Shown here in pieces: positions 1-6,994 of a stretch of 43,829 nucleotides of DNA (position 1 is its first letter; each line of letters opens with the position of its first letter). Source of the DNA: an uncultured Erysipelotrichaceae bacterium. GTDB lineage: Bacteria; Bacillota_I; Bacilli_A; Erysipelotrichales; Erysipelotrichaceae. Where the stretch lies: assembly GCA_944326055.1 (NCBI GenBank), contig CALVCT010000056.1:1-43829 (forward strand), read 5' to 3'. The notes below the pieces were generated by a model. The model had not been told where the DNA came from, did no database searches, and was given only the letters and a program-made list of their open reading frames with translations. The translations under genes and the position numbers were made by a program.

Positions 1-254
1 TTAGGAATATTGATAATCTATTAGCGATGATCATGATCACCTGCTCTGATCTTTATAAGCAGATAATGCCTGCTTATAGACTAGATCCTTATGCCCTATG
101 ATCACCCACAAAAACTACATATGCCTCAAATTTATTCGCTTAGTTGTTAGGTAATTAAAATAATTATAGTAGTAGATGGGGATAGAACTCTACCCAAGAT
201 ATACTTCGTGATTCTTTCGCAAAAAATATTTAAATCTTCAAAATAGCGATTTTC
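1..254. other. Intergenic stretch without a gene
   Basis: I find no open frame longer than a few tens of codons on either strand and no tRNA. The sequence is AT-rich with scattered GATC sites. It is probably the 3' flank of a gene outside the window, or decayed sequence. Confidence 0.5.
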
Positions 255-295
255 TGTAAGTTTGTATTGTAAAGGCTTACATTTTAAACTATAAT
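255..295 (+). promoter_or_regulatory. Strong sigma-A promoter with overlapping inverted repeat
   Basis: TTGTAA (267-272) and a perfect TATAAT (290-295) are separated by 17 nt, so transcription should begin near 302. TGTAAG (255-260) and CTTACA (276-281) form a 6-bp inverted repeat around the -35, which could be a repressor site. The promoter drives the folded leader and the two small genes that follow. Confidence 0.7.
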
Positions 296-301
296 GAAGT
301 T

Positions 302-463
302 GAGAAAGAGGGGGCAAGAAGCTTATGTTAAGTTACAATCCTCATAGGTACGGAAACGGCATTGTAGACTAGTTGGGTCTATCTGCGCTTTTTTATGTTT
401 TCAATTTACATCCAACTATAAAACAACAACAAAACATAAGCTAAGTAAAGAAAGGAGAAGATT
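302..463 (+). ncRNA. Structured 5' leader with a predicted pseudoknot (unidentified class)
   Basis: Between the promoter and the SD of the 464 peptide lie about 160 nt with clear secondary structure. AGCTTATGTT (320-329) is perfectly complementary to AACATAAGCT (433-442) and closes a domain of about 120 nt. Inside it, TAGAC/GTCTA (365-369/377-381) forms a hairpin whose 7-nt loop TAGTTGG (370-376) is perfectly complementary to CCAACTA (412-418). With the first loop pair open, this gives a classical H-type pseudoknot (1-nt first loop, 6-bp second stem). The outer helix ends about 10 nt before the SD (AAAGGAG, 451-457). I do not recognise a known riboswitch class. It could be a riboswitch, an autoregulatory leader or a small RNA. 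Confidence 0.45.
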
Positions 464-571
464 ATGAAGAGATTACTTAGTATTTTGTTGACCATTTTGA
501 TGGTTATGAATATCATCCCTATTTCTATCGCTGCTACCAGTTCTGTTGAAATGCAATGTCCAGGACTATGA
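464..571 (+). CDS. Short secreted peptide or gene remnant with Sec signal (35 aa)
   Basis: This small frame is preceded by a good SD (AAAGGAG, 7 nt before ATG). It begins MKRLLSILLTILMVMNIIP, a typical Gram-positive Sec signal peptide with a likely cleavage after ISIAA. That leaves a mature part of only about ten residues, TSSVEMQCPGL, with one Cys. The stop overlaps the next start as ATGA (568-571), so the two are translationally coupled. It may be a genuine leader or secreted peptide, or the 5' end of a larger exported-protein gene whose body was lost when the lipoprotein gene was joined to it. Function unknown. Confidence 0.4.
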   Translation: MKRLLSILLTILMVMNIIPISIAATSSVEMQCPGL

Positions 572-861
572 TCAATAAGTGCTTAATCATTTGTGTTCTC
601 CTGATTATCATGACATCCTGTTCCAATCAATCTAACCAAGACGAAAATAACTTGGCCGCGGAATCACAATCATTAGTAGATGCGTACGCATCGTTACAGA
701 GAGAGTTATATAAAGAAATTATTGAGATTGATGAGCAAATAGATCTTGAAGAAGAGGAACAGGTAAAAGTAGAATTGATTGACCACAAACGTAAGCTTAT
801 GGATATTGTTGAATATGTTAATAGCAAAATGGAAGATGTGCTGGTATCGCAAAGCAGATAG
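568..861 (+). CDS. Small lipoprotein, unknown function (97 aa)
   Basis: The start at 568 is preferred over an upstream ATG at 556, because it overlaps the preceding stop and places the signal peptide MINKCLIICVLLIIMTSC at the N-terminus. LIIMTSC is a lipobox with Cys as the lipidated residue, so the product should be anchored on the outer membrane face. The mature part is Asn/Gln-rich, then acidic and helical (about residues 30-90, with repeated Glu/Leu/Ile spacing compatible with a short coiled coil). No domain is recognised. It is cotranscribed with the 464 peptide from the promoter at 267-295, and a hairpin follows the stop directly. It could be a small surface helix protein or an immunity-like lipoprotein; neither can be supported further. 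Confidence 0.55.
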   Translation: MINKCLIICVLLIIMTSCSNQSNQDENNLAAESQSLVDAYASLQRELYKEIIEIDEQIDLEEEEQVKVELIDHKRKLMDIVEYVNSKMEDVLVSQSR

Positions 862-865
862 GGCA

Positions 866-890
866 AAAGAGGAGCTATTAGCTCCTCTTT
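866..890 (+). terminator. Rho-independent terminator after the small lipoprotein gene
   Basis: A 10-bp perfect stem AAAGAGGAGC / GCTCCTCTTT with a TATTA loop begins 5 nt after the stop codon. The T-run is short, so termination may be partial. Confidence 0.65.
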
Positions 891-1013
891 CATCATGGCG
901 ATTATTGTTTGATGTTGTATATTTTGTACATAGTCTATTATCATTACTCTTGGAAAGACGGCAAAAGGTAATGAATTTGCTTTAGAAGGAAAAACATATC
1001 GATCAAACATTGA

Positions 1014-1216
1014 TAAATAGCACTTTTTGTAATACTGTTGATTGCTGTAATTGCGTTATCTATCTTTATCATTTTTCATCCACTTGGCTTAATAAAAGGA
1101 AATTCTGATATCTTAAGCCAATAGATATTTTAGGATAATTATGGGTATCGTTGATGATGATGGTAATGATAGCAATTGGCACGTATTTATTCCTTTGCAC
1201 TAAACAGGATCAATAA
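1014..1216 (+). pseudogene. Debris of a two-helix membrane protein gene
   Basis: The stretch 891-1294 has no intact gene. In one frame (1023-1124) it reads a hydrophobic helix, LFVILLIAVIALSIFIIF, followed by HPLGLIKGNSDILSQ and a stop. In another frame (1139-1216) a second helix, MMMVMIAIGTYLFLCTK, ends at a stop. Neither fragment has a start codon with an SD. Two membrane segments in different frames, interrupted by stops, are what a small membrane-protein gene looks like after frameshifts. The original family is not recognised. Confidence 0.35.
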
Positions 1217-1294
1217 AAGTCGATGATGCTATAAGAAGATTAAAGATATGTAGAACATCTTGGTACAAATACACAAGGGAAATGAGGGGATAGT

Positions 1295-1699
1295 ATGGAA
1301 TTGATCATATGTACTGATGAAAGAGGTGGAATGGCCTTCAATAAAAGAAGGATCAGTAAAGATACTGAAATAATAAATAGAGTGGAGCAGATCGCAAAGG
1401 GTAACGATATCTATATATTGCCGAGATCTGAATCTTTATTTGAAGAATACGGCATAACAAATTATGTCGTCTGTGATGATATTCAAGTTCCAAAAGAGGC
1501 GCATATTCTTTTTCTGGAATTTAGTGACTTGAAATTTGAAAGACCAGAAGTGATCTATCACTTCAATTTTAATAGACACTACCCAAGCGATGTCAGAACT
1601 GATATAACGTTCAGAAATTATAATTTGCTTTCACAAGAAGATTTTGCTGGATCATCTCATGAAAATATAACATTGTCAGTTTATAAACTAAGGGGGTAA
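1295..1699 (+). CDS. Conserved Bacillota protein of unknown function, DHFR-like N-terminus
   Basis: The gene has 134 codons with an SD (GAGGGG) 7 nt before ATG. The N-terminus MELIICTDERGGMAFNKRR and the C-terminal DFAGSSHENIT are hallmarks I remember from a family of about 130-150 aa widespread in Bacillota. That family is often given misleading automatic names; its role is not established. The beginning resembles the first strand of dihydrofolate reductase, but no DHFR catalytic set is visible. The protein is soluble, with no signal or membrane segment. It lies 7 nt upstream of the damaged nuclease gene, so the two were probably cotranscribed. Unlike its neighbours it looks intact. Confidence 0.55.
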   Translation: MELIICTDERGGMAFNKRRISKDTEIINRVEQIAKGNDIYILPRSESLFEEYGITNYVVCDDIQVPKEAHILFLEFSDLKFERPEVIYHFNFNRHYPSDVRTDITFRNYNLLSQEDFAGSSHENITLSVYKLRG

Positions 1700-1706
1700 C
1701 TAGACG

Positions 1707-2206
1707 ATGAAAAAGATCAAACAATGGTTTATGGGTCTATCAGTCAAACAGCGGATAGTAGCCATCGCTATAGCGTTTGTTGTTATAGTTGCTATTGGAT
1801 CATTAAACAGCGATGATGCATCTAAAGTTGAGCCAATGCCACATCATCATATGAGACATATTGTAGTCTTGATAGCCTTGGAAGATGTGGATCAGTAATA
1901 GCTAGTGTCGGTATCGATATCATGCCGACTGAAGATAGAGGATCTATCAGTGAAGTAACGCCATCAGGATGGGAGCAAGCAAGCTATGATGGAGTCGTGG
2001 ATGGCGGATATCTTTACAACAGATCTCATCTAATAGGTTTCCAATTAACAGGTGAAAATGCTAATGCAAGGAATCTCATCACCGGCACGATGCAATTCAA
2101 TACCGAAGGAATGTTGCTGTTTGAAAACATGGTTGCTGATTATGTCAAGGAAACAGGCAATCATGCTCTATATCGTGTGACTCCTGACTTTAAAGTTACT
2201 ACTTGA
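1707..2206 (+). pseudogene. Broken DNA/RNA non-specific endonuclease (EndA/Endonuclea_NS_2 type)
   Basis: The 5' part (1707 to about 1830) encodes an N-terminal anchor, MKKIKQWFMGLSVKQRIVAI plus hydrophobic helix, as in membrane-anchored Gram-positive nucleases. The rest reads in another frame from about 1832: YCSLDSLGRCG, then MPTEDRGSI, then YNRSHLIGFQLTGENANARN and GTMQFN...FENMVADYVKETGNH. NRSHLIG occupies the catalytic His position of the beta-beta-alpha-metal (DRGH-like) motif, followed by the Asn metal region. The linker between anchor and nuclease domain is shortened and frameshifted near 1828-1850. The frame also ends at VTPDFKVTT, before the usual C-terminal strands. Two independent lesions make this a pseudogene. 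The intact enzyme would degrade extracellular nucleic acid. Confidence 0.75.
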
Positions 2207-2215
2207 ATAATTTCA

Positions 2216-2244
2216 TTGATTTTTGTGTAAGCAATCATTATAAT
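2216..2244 (+). promoter_or_regulatory. Promoter placing the transcript start almost on the yceD ATG
   Basis: TTGATT (2216-2221), a 17-nt spacer and TATAAT (2239-2244). Initiation is expected near 2251 and the ATG is at 2255, so the 5' UTR would be only about 4 nt and no SD precedes the ATG. This indicates a leaderless mRNA. Confidence 0.65.
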
Positions 2245-2254
2245 TATCAAGCTT

Positions 2255-2755
2255 ATGAAATTGACTAGGACAGAGATACTCAAGATGGCTTCTAAAGAGC
2301 CACATATAGTAGATATCAAAAGAGCTGATCTAAATGGTGATCCTTATCTTTTGGGTATCAAAGATACTAAAGGTCAGATCTATTTCGATCTGATCGATGA
2401 AGATAAGATCAGTGCTCGTATCAAAGTAGAAGGTATGATGATATGTCCTTGTGCTATGACACTTGAAGAAGTGGATGTACCTTATACTTTAGATGAAGAG
2501 GTCATTTTCGCTGATACTGATGAAGATGATGATGCGTATCCATTGTTCGATGAGCTTGATATCGATGACTTACTTCTACAACTTGTATTGCCAAATGCGC
2601 CGATTAAGGTTGTAAAAGAAGGCAAAATAGAGTATCCTATTGGGGATGGCTGGCGTGTTTTGAGCGAAGATATGCTAAAAGATCTGCGCAGAAACGAGAT
2701 CGATCCGCGTCTTGCCAAGCTCAAAGAATATAAATTTGATGATGAAAAGGAGTGA
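2255..2755 (+). CDS. YceD/DUF177 family protein (23S rRNA accumulation)
   Basis: The protein has 166 aa and no signal peptide. In mid-protein it shows the family pattern KVEGMMICPCAMTLEE, with the CxC preceding the conserved acidic strand, and VDVPYTLDEEVIFAD. Near the C-terminus DGWRVLSEDMLKDLRRNEIDPRLAKL is typical of DUF177, where the segment around DPRL is conserved. In other bacteria YceD supports 23S rRNA levels and almost always precedes rpmF, as here (6 nt to the rpmF start). The ATG at 2255 is supported by family N-termini that begin near MKW/MKL, although no SD is present. Lengths of about 160-180 aa are normal. Its mRNA appears leaderless. Confidence 0.85.
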   Translation: MKLTRTEILKMASKEPHIVDIKRADLNGDPYLLGIKDTKGQIYFDLIDEDKISARIKVEGMMICPCAMTLEEVDVPYTLDEEVIFADTDEDDDAYPLFDELDIDDLLLQLVLPNAPIKVVKEGKIEYPIGDGWRVLSEDMLKDLRRNEIDPRLAKLKEYKFDDEKE

Positions 2756-2761
2756 GAAAAG

Positions 2762-2908
2762 ATGGCAGTTCAACAGAGAAGAAATTCCAAGACTCGTAAA
2801 GCAAAGAGAAGAACTCATTATAAATTGACTGCACCAACATTAGTTAAGTGCCCGTCATGTGGTGAGTATAAGTTAGCACATCGCGCTTGTGCTTGCGGTC
2901 ATAAATAA
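2762..2908 (+). CDS. rpmF: 50S ribosomal protein L32
   Basis: The product is 48 aa, starting [19 protein letters not shown], the conserved basic N-terminus of L32. It ends with a zinc-binding set [18 protein letters not shown] (CxxC and CxC-type pair), so this is the zinc-containing form. The SD AAGGAG lies 9 nt upstream, inside the end of yceD. The yceD-rpmF pair is cotranscribed and closed by a terminator 11 nt after the stop. L32 is a late-assembling protein of the large subunit near the peptidyl-transferase region. Confidence 0.97.
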   Translation: MAVQQRRNSKTRKAKRRTHYKLTAPTLVKCPSCGEYKLAHRACACGHK

Positions 2909-2918
2909 GGAAAAGAGT

Positions 2919-2940
2919 AAATCGCTTAGGCGATTTTTTC
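2919..2940 (+). terminator. Terminator of yceD-rpmF
   Basis: AAATCGC, TTAG loop, GCGATTT, followed by further Ts. A compact intrinsic terminator directly after rpmF. Confidence 0.85.
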
Positions 2941-3120
2941 TTTATATCTAGGTGTAATCATTCTTTTTTGTATCGATTTTAAACATAATAGATTTAAAGA
3001 TATTGTGATTTTTGTCTATGTTTGTTTATACGGTGATAGTCTTTATACATTTATATATCGCATTATCTTTCAAGTATCATGCATTTTCTGTTAGATTATT
3101 AGTGGAAATGAGGTATTTAT

Positions 3121-4506
3121 ATGAGTGAAAGATATGACGTTGTGATCGTTGGTGGTGGTATCGGTGGTCTTATGTGCGCTTATGGACTTAGTGAGTCAGA
3201 TCCTAAGCTCAGAGTACTACTATTGGAGAGGGGACGCGATATCGATAAGCGTATCTGTCCTATCGTCTCTAAGAAGACTAAGACCTGTCTAAAGTGTGAC
3301 CCTTGTGCGATCATGGAAGGCATGGCTGGCGCAGGAGCTTTTAGTGATGGAAAATATATCATCTCAACAGAATACGGTGGTTGGCTACCAGATCTTTTCG
3401 ATAATGATCTTGTGATGCGATATATCCTTAAAGCAGATGAGATACTCATGAAATTTGGTGCTGATAAAGATGCTTATGAACCAAGTATCGCTTTAAAGAA
3501 AGAGTGTCTAAAGTATGACCTGCACATGCAGTCAGCGAAAGTCAAACACTTAGGTACGGATGCAAATTATCTGACGATGTCTAAACTTATAGAGCATCTC
3601 AAGAATAAAGTCGAGATAGTTACATCCGCTAAGATGACGGATGTCGATATCAAGACCAACACTGTGACATACATCAAAGATCACAAAGAAGAAAGCGTTC
3701 AAGCTTCATCTATTGTCCTAGCCTTAGGTAGAGCTGGAGCTAGCGACTTCAAAGCTTGGGCCAAGAAAAACGACTTAGCGCTCGTCAATAATCAAGTCGA
3801 TATCGGCGTGAGAGTCGAGTTGCCTTATGAGATATGGGAAGACTTTTCAAAAGTCATCTATGAGCCAAAGATAAAATATGCGACAAGAGGTTATCACGAT
3901 ACGGTCAGGATGTTTTGTTTTAATGAAAGAGGACAAGTTGTTACAGAGAATACCGATGGTATCCTTACTGTCAATGGCCACGCCTATAAAGATGAAACTA
4001 AGAAGTCGAAGAATTCAAATTTTGCGCTCCTTTCGACGACGAATTTTACTAGTCCTTTCAATGAACCTATCGAATACGCTAAGAGCGTTGCTTCTTTAGC
4101 TAATAAGATCAGTGGTGGTAGTGTCATCGTTCAACGACTTGGTGATCTGAGAAATGGCAAACGTACGGATGAGAAACGCCTTAAAGAATCTAGTGTCATA
4201 CCTACACTTGATGCTGTGCCTGGTGATCTATCACTATGTATGCCAAAAAGGCAGCTTGATAATATCATCGAGACTCTTGATGCACTATCACAAGTGGCAC
4301 CGGGTACTAATAACTATGACACATTACTTTATGGTGTCGAATGCAAGTATTATTCTGCACGTCCTGAAGCAACAGATTTTATGATCACTGGAACATCAGG
4401 TATCTATGCTTTAGGTGATGGTGCTGGGTTTACAAGATCATTATCACAAGCTGGCGCATCAGGGCTCATGGTCGCTAGTAAGATCGTCAAGGGCGTCATT
4501 CAGTGA
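3121..4506 (+). CDS. FAD-dependent dehydrogenase of COG2509 type
   Basis: The protein has 461 aa with an N-terminal Rossmann dinucleotide site VVIVGGGIGGLMCAYGL (residues 7-23) for FAD. A cysteine cluster follows at residues 46, 56, 59 and 62 (CLKCDPC), then GMAGAGAFSDGK (67-78), all characteristic of the COG2509 group. The C-terminal YALGDGAGFTRSLSQAGASGLMVA is the second FAD contact with the GD motif. The group is uncharacterised; the redox partner and substrate are unknown, and the Cys set may bind a cluster or metal. The SD is GAGG 8 nt before ATG. It converges on and overlaps the apbE 3' end by 11 nt. The neighbouring flavin locus makes a redox role plausible, but this is inference. Confidence 0.8.
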   Translation: MSERYDVVIVGGGIGGLMCAYGLSESDPKLRVLLLERGRDIDKRICPIVSKKTKTCLKCDPCAIMEGMAGAGAFSDGKYIISTEYGGWLPDLFDNDLVMRYILKADEILMKFGADKDAYEPSIALKKECLKYDLHMQSAKVKHLGTDANYLTMSKLIEHLKNKVEIVTSAKMTDVDIKTNTVTYIKDHKEESVQASSIVLALGRAGASDFKAWAKKNDLALVNNQVDIGVRVELPYEIWEDFSKVIYEPKIKYATRGYHDTVRMFCFNERGQVVTENTDGILTVNGHAYKDETKKSKNSNFALLSTTNFTSPFNEPIEYAKSVASLANKISGGSVIVQRLGDLRNGKRTDEKRLKESSVIPTLDAVPGDLSLCMPKRQLDNIIETLDALSQVAPGTNNYDTLLYGVECKYYSARPEATDFMITGTSGIYALGDGAGFTRSLSQAGASGLMVASKIVKGVIQ

Positions 4507-5608
4507 CAAGACTATCTCTAAAGTTCTCACTGCAGGTGATATATTCTTGAGTATCTGTCATCGGTGAGAGGATGCTTGTATCATCTAGCGGTTCTTCTGA
4601 GATCCAGACGACGATGATATCAAGATCATAAGCTTCATTGACTTTTTCGATCAGTTCAAGACCTTCTTCATAATCCAGAACAAAGAATGCTGTACTTAAA
4701 CAATCAGCTATGCCACTATCAGGGACAACGACTGTGACACTTGTATAATAAGTTGCAGGAAAGCTTGTCTCGGGGTCGATGATATGAGAGTAGCGCTGGC
4801 CATCATCAGCGAAATAATAATTTTGATAGTCGCCTGAGGTAACGACGGAGACTTCTTTTTGGTCAGGGATCACAGCGATATTGCCTGAGCCTCTTGGATC
4901 TGTGATACCAACGTTATAACCAGATCCATCAGGTTGTGTACCGATGATCCTTTGGTTACCACCGGCGTTGACAGCGCCATATTCAAGTCCAGCTTCTTCT
5001 AGTGCTTTGGCGATCTTTTCTGTCGCAAAACCTTTAGCTATGCCACCGACATCAAGTGAGACATTGGGATCAGTTATATAGACTGTGCTTGCTTCTTTAT
5101 CGATCTCGATATATTCAAAACCTTTATATTCTTTGACGGCATCTAACTCTTCGGTGCTTGGAATACTACCATATGCTCCATTTTGGTTCTTTATCTTGCC
5201 GGCATCACGATATTCATGCCAGATCTTGAGTGTCGCACCATCAGTTATATCGAAAGCGCCATCTGATATATCATGTATCTCTTCAGCGAGCTCGATCAGT
5301 TCGATCAGGGCTCCATCGACTTTTACAGGTTCTATGCCTGCCATGTCGTTGACGGTCTTGATATTGTTTAGGCCGTCATAGTTGTTATAGATGTCAAAGA
5401 GATCATTGTAATATGAGAACATCTCATTCATCGATTCATAGTAGGCATTAAATTCTTCCTCGCTTTGTACATAAGCATTTAGCTGACACATCGTATCAAA
5501 GCCACAATCATAGTTTACTTTCCTAATGAGCTCATATTCAGGCTCTTTAGCACAACCACTATATAGTAAAAAGATCATTACTACGATCATCATCTTCATT
5601 ATCTTCAT
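4496..5608 (-). CDS. apbE: FAD:protein FMN transferase (ApbE), lipoprotein
   Basis: The start at 5608 is chosen over 5632, because GAGGT lies 6 nt before it and no SD precedes the upstream ATG; this gives 370 aa. A signal peptide ends in the lipobox LLYSGC, so the enzyme is anchored on the outer face. Family motifs seen are SLDVGGIAKGFATEK, VNAGGNQRI, SGDYQNYYF, YSHIIDPETSFP and a terminal DCLSTAFFVL. ApbE transfers FMN from FAD to Thr/Ser in the SGAT motif of exported proteins. Four such motifs lie in the divergent rnfD and rnfG genes, making these its obvious substrates. Its promoter region is shared with rnfC and contains a Rex-like palindrome. Confidence 0.93.
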   Translation of the reverse strand: MKIMKMMIVVMIFLLYSGCAKEPEYELIRKVNYDCGFDTMCQLNAYVQSEEEFNAYYESMNEMFSYYNDLFDIYNNYDGLNNIKTVNDMAGIEPVKVDGALIELIELAEEIHDISDGAFDITDGATLKIWHEYRDAGKIKNQNGAYGSIPSTEELDAVKEYKGFEYIEIDKEASTVYITDPNVSLDVGGIAKGFATEKIAKALEEAGLEYGAVNAGGNQRIIGTQPDGSGYNVGITDPRGSGNIAVIPDQKEVSVVTSGDYQNYYFADDGQRYSHIIDPETSFPATYYTSVTVVVPDSGIADCLSTAFFVLDYEEGLELIEKVNEAYDLDIIVVWISEEPLDDTSILSPMTDTQEYITCSENFRDSLVTE

Positions 5609-5632
5609 AATTACCTCGCTTATCTTCTTCAT

Positions 5633-5650
5633 CTGTTAAAATTGTAACAG
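5633..5650. promoter_or_regulatory. Rex-like operator between apbE and rnfC
   Basis: CTGTTAAAATTGTAACAG is an 18-bp inverted repeat (CTGTTA / TAACAG). Against the remembered clostridial Rex consensus TTGTTAANNNNTTAACAA it matches 11 of 14 specified positions. It overlaps the rnfC -35 and lies upstream of apbE. Rex represses redox genes when NADH is low relative to NAD, and rnf operons are known Rex targets in Clostridia. No rex gene is in the window. Confidence 0.5.
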
Positions 5651-5669
5651 CTTTGTGCTAATATATAAA
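5642..5669 (+). promoter_or_regulatory. Promoter of the rnf operon
   Basis: TTGTAA (5642-5647), a 16-nt spacer and TATAAA (5664-5669). An alternative extended -10, TGTGC-TAATAT, ends at 5664. The leader then carries a strong SD (AAGGAGG) before the rnfC ATG. Confidence 0.5.
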
Positions 5670-5694
5670 GGCTAAAGTTTTAAGGAGGGAAAGT

Positions 5695-6981
5695 ATGTCA
5701 TTTTTGATCGGACCAATGCAGAAACATCTGAATGGTCACAAAGAATTGACAGCACACAACGAGATCTTACATGTTGCTCCACAAGCTAAAGTATATATAC
5801 CTTTAGCGATGGGCAATGCGAAGATCGACGTGCTAGTCAAAGAAGGCGATCTAGTGAAAGTCGGTACGCAAGTAGCGGCGCGCAATGATCACTTCTATGT
5901 GCCTATCTTTGCATCGGTCTCTGGAAAGGTCCTCGGTATCGAAAAGAGGATGGGTCAGAATTTAAGGCCAACAGATCACCTGGTGATCGAAAGTGATGGC
6001 AATATGGAGAAAGCAGAAGGCTTATCTACTTTGAGTAATGATGCGGATAGTGAAGCTATCATCGCATTCATGAAAGAGAAGGGATTGGTAGGCTGTGGTG
6101 GTGCTGGCTTCCCAACATATGTCAAATATCAGACAGACAAATGTGAGACGCTTATCATCAACGCTGTAGAATGTGAACCATATATCACTGCCGATGCACA
6201 GACGATCGAAAGACACAAAGACGATCTACGTCGTGGTGTCTTAGCTATGTTCAAAGCATCGAAAGCTAAAAAGTGTCTCATTGGTATCAAAGAGACGAAA
6301 AAGGAATTGATACCACAATTAGTCGAATTGTTCAAAGATCAAAGCGATGTCACAGTTACACCAGTAAAAGATGTTTATCCGATGGGTTGGGAAAGGACTT
6401 TACTTTATACATTAGTCCACAAACGTTATGACAAACTACCTATCGAAGTCGGATGTATCGTCTCTAATGCAACGACGGCTGTCATGCTGGGTATCGCGAT
6501 GGAGACAGGTATGCCTATCGTTGAGAAGGTCGTTACAGTATCTGGTGATGCTGTTAAAGATCCACACAATGTCATTTGTCCTGTTGGTACACCATTCAGT
6601 GAGCTCGTCAAGACTTGTGGTGGTTATACTACAGAAGTCGTCGATCTTATCGCTGGTGGTCCAATGATGGGTAGTGCTGTCACGAAGGATGAAGTATGTG
6701 TCGGACTTGCTAGTAACGCCGTTACTGTCCTTGAGCATCATGATGTGAAAGAGATAGCTTGTTTACGTTGTGGCAAATGTATCGATCACTGTCCATCTGG
6801 CCTTGAACCTGTCAATATCAATAACGCATTCAAAGCTAATGATATCGATCGTTTGGAGAAACTACGTCCAATGGATTGTATCGAATGTGGTATGTGTTCT
6901 TATATTTGTCCATCTAAGATCGCTGTCACAGAAGGCATCAGAAGAGCTAAGAGAGCTATGGCTCTTAGAGTGAAGAGATAA
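5695..6981 (+). CDS. rnfC: Rnf complex subunit C (NADH-binding side)
   Basis: The protein has 428 aa, starting after SD AAGGAGG. The N-terminal barrel-like region is followed by the Gly-rich GLVGCGGAGFPTYVKY (about residues 131-146), which resembles the NuoF-like NADH/FMN fold. Two [4Fe-4S] motifs come next: CLRCGKCIDHCP near 356-367 and CIECGMCSYICP near 395-406. RnfC is the peripheral cytoplasmic subunit that exchanges electrons with NAD(H). The length is typical for Bacillota. It is the first gene of a seven-gene operon, with rnfD 13 nt downstream. Nothing in it appears damaged. Confidence 0.95.
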   Translation: MSFLIGPMQKHLNGHKELTAHNEILHVAPQAKVYIPLAMGNAKIDVLVKEGDLVKVGTQVAARNDHFYVPIFASVSGKVLGIEKRMGQNLRPTDHLVIESDGNMEKAEGLSTLSNDADSEAIIAFMKEKGLVGCGGAGFPTYVKYQTDKCETLIINAVECEPYITADAQTIERHKDDLRRGVLAMFKASKAKKCLIGIKETKKELIPQLVELFKDQSDVTVTPVKDVYPMGWERTLLYTLVHKRYDKLPIEVGCIVSNATTAVMLGIAMETGMPIVEKVVTVSGDAVKDPHNVICPVGTPFSELVKTCGGYTTEVVDLIAGGPMMGSAVTKDEVCVGLASNAVTVLEHHDVKEIACLRCGKCIDHCPSGLEPVNINNAFKANDIDRLEKLRPMDCIECGMCSYICPSKIAVTEGIRRAKRAMALRVKR

Positions 6982-6994
6982 GGGGGTAAATAAG

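Noticed and set aside
302-463. Assignment of the leader to a known riboswitch (c-di-GMP, preQ1, THF, SAM types)
   Set aside because: None of the conserved nucleotides I remember for those classes is present in the right arrangement, so it is left unnamed.
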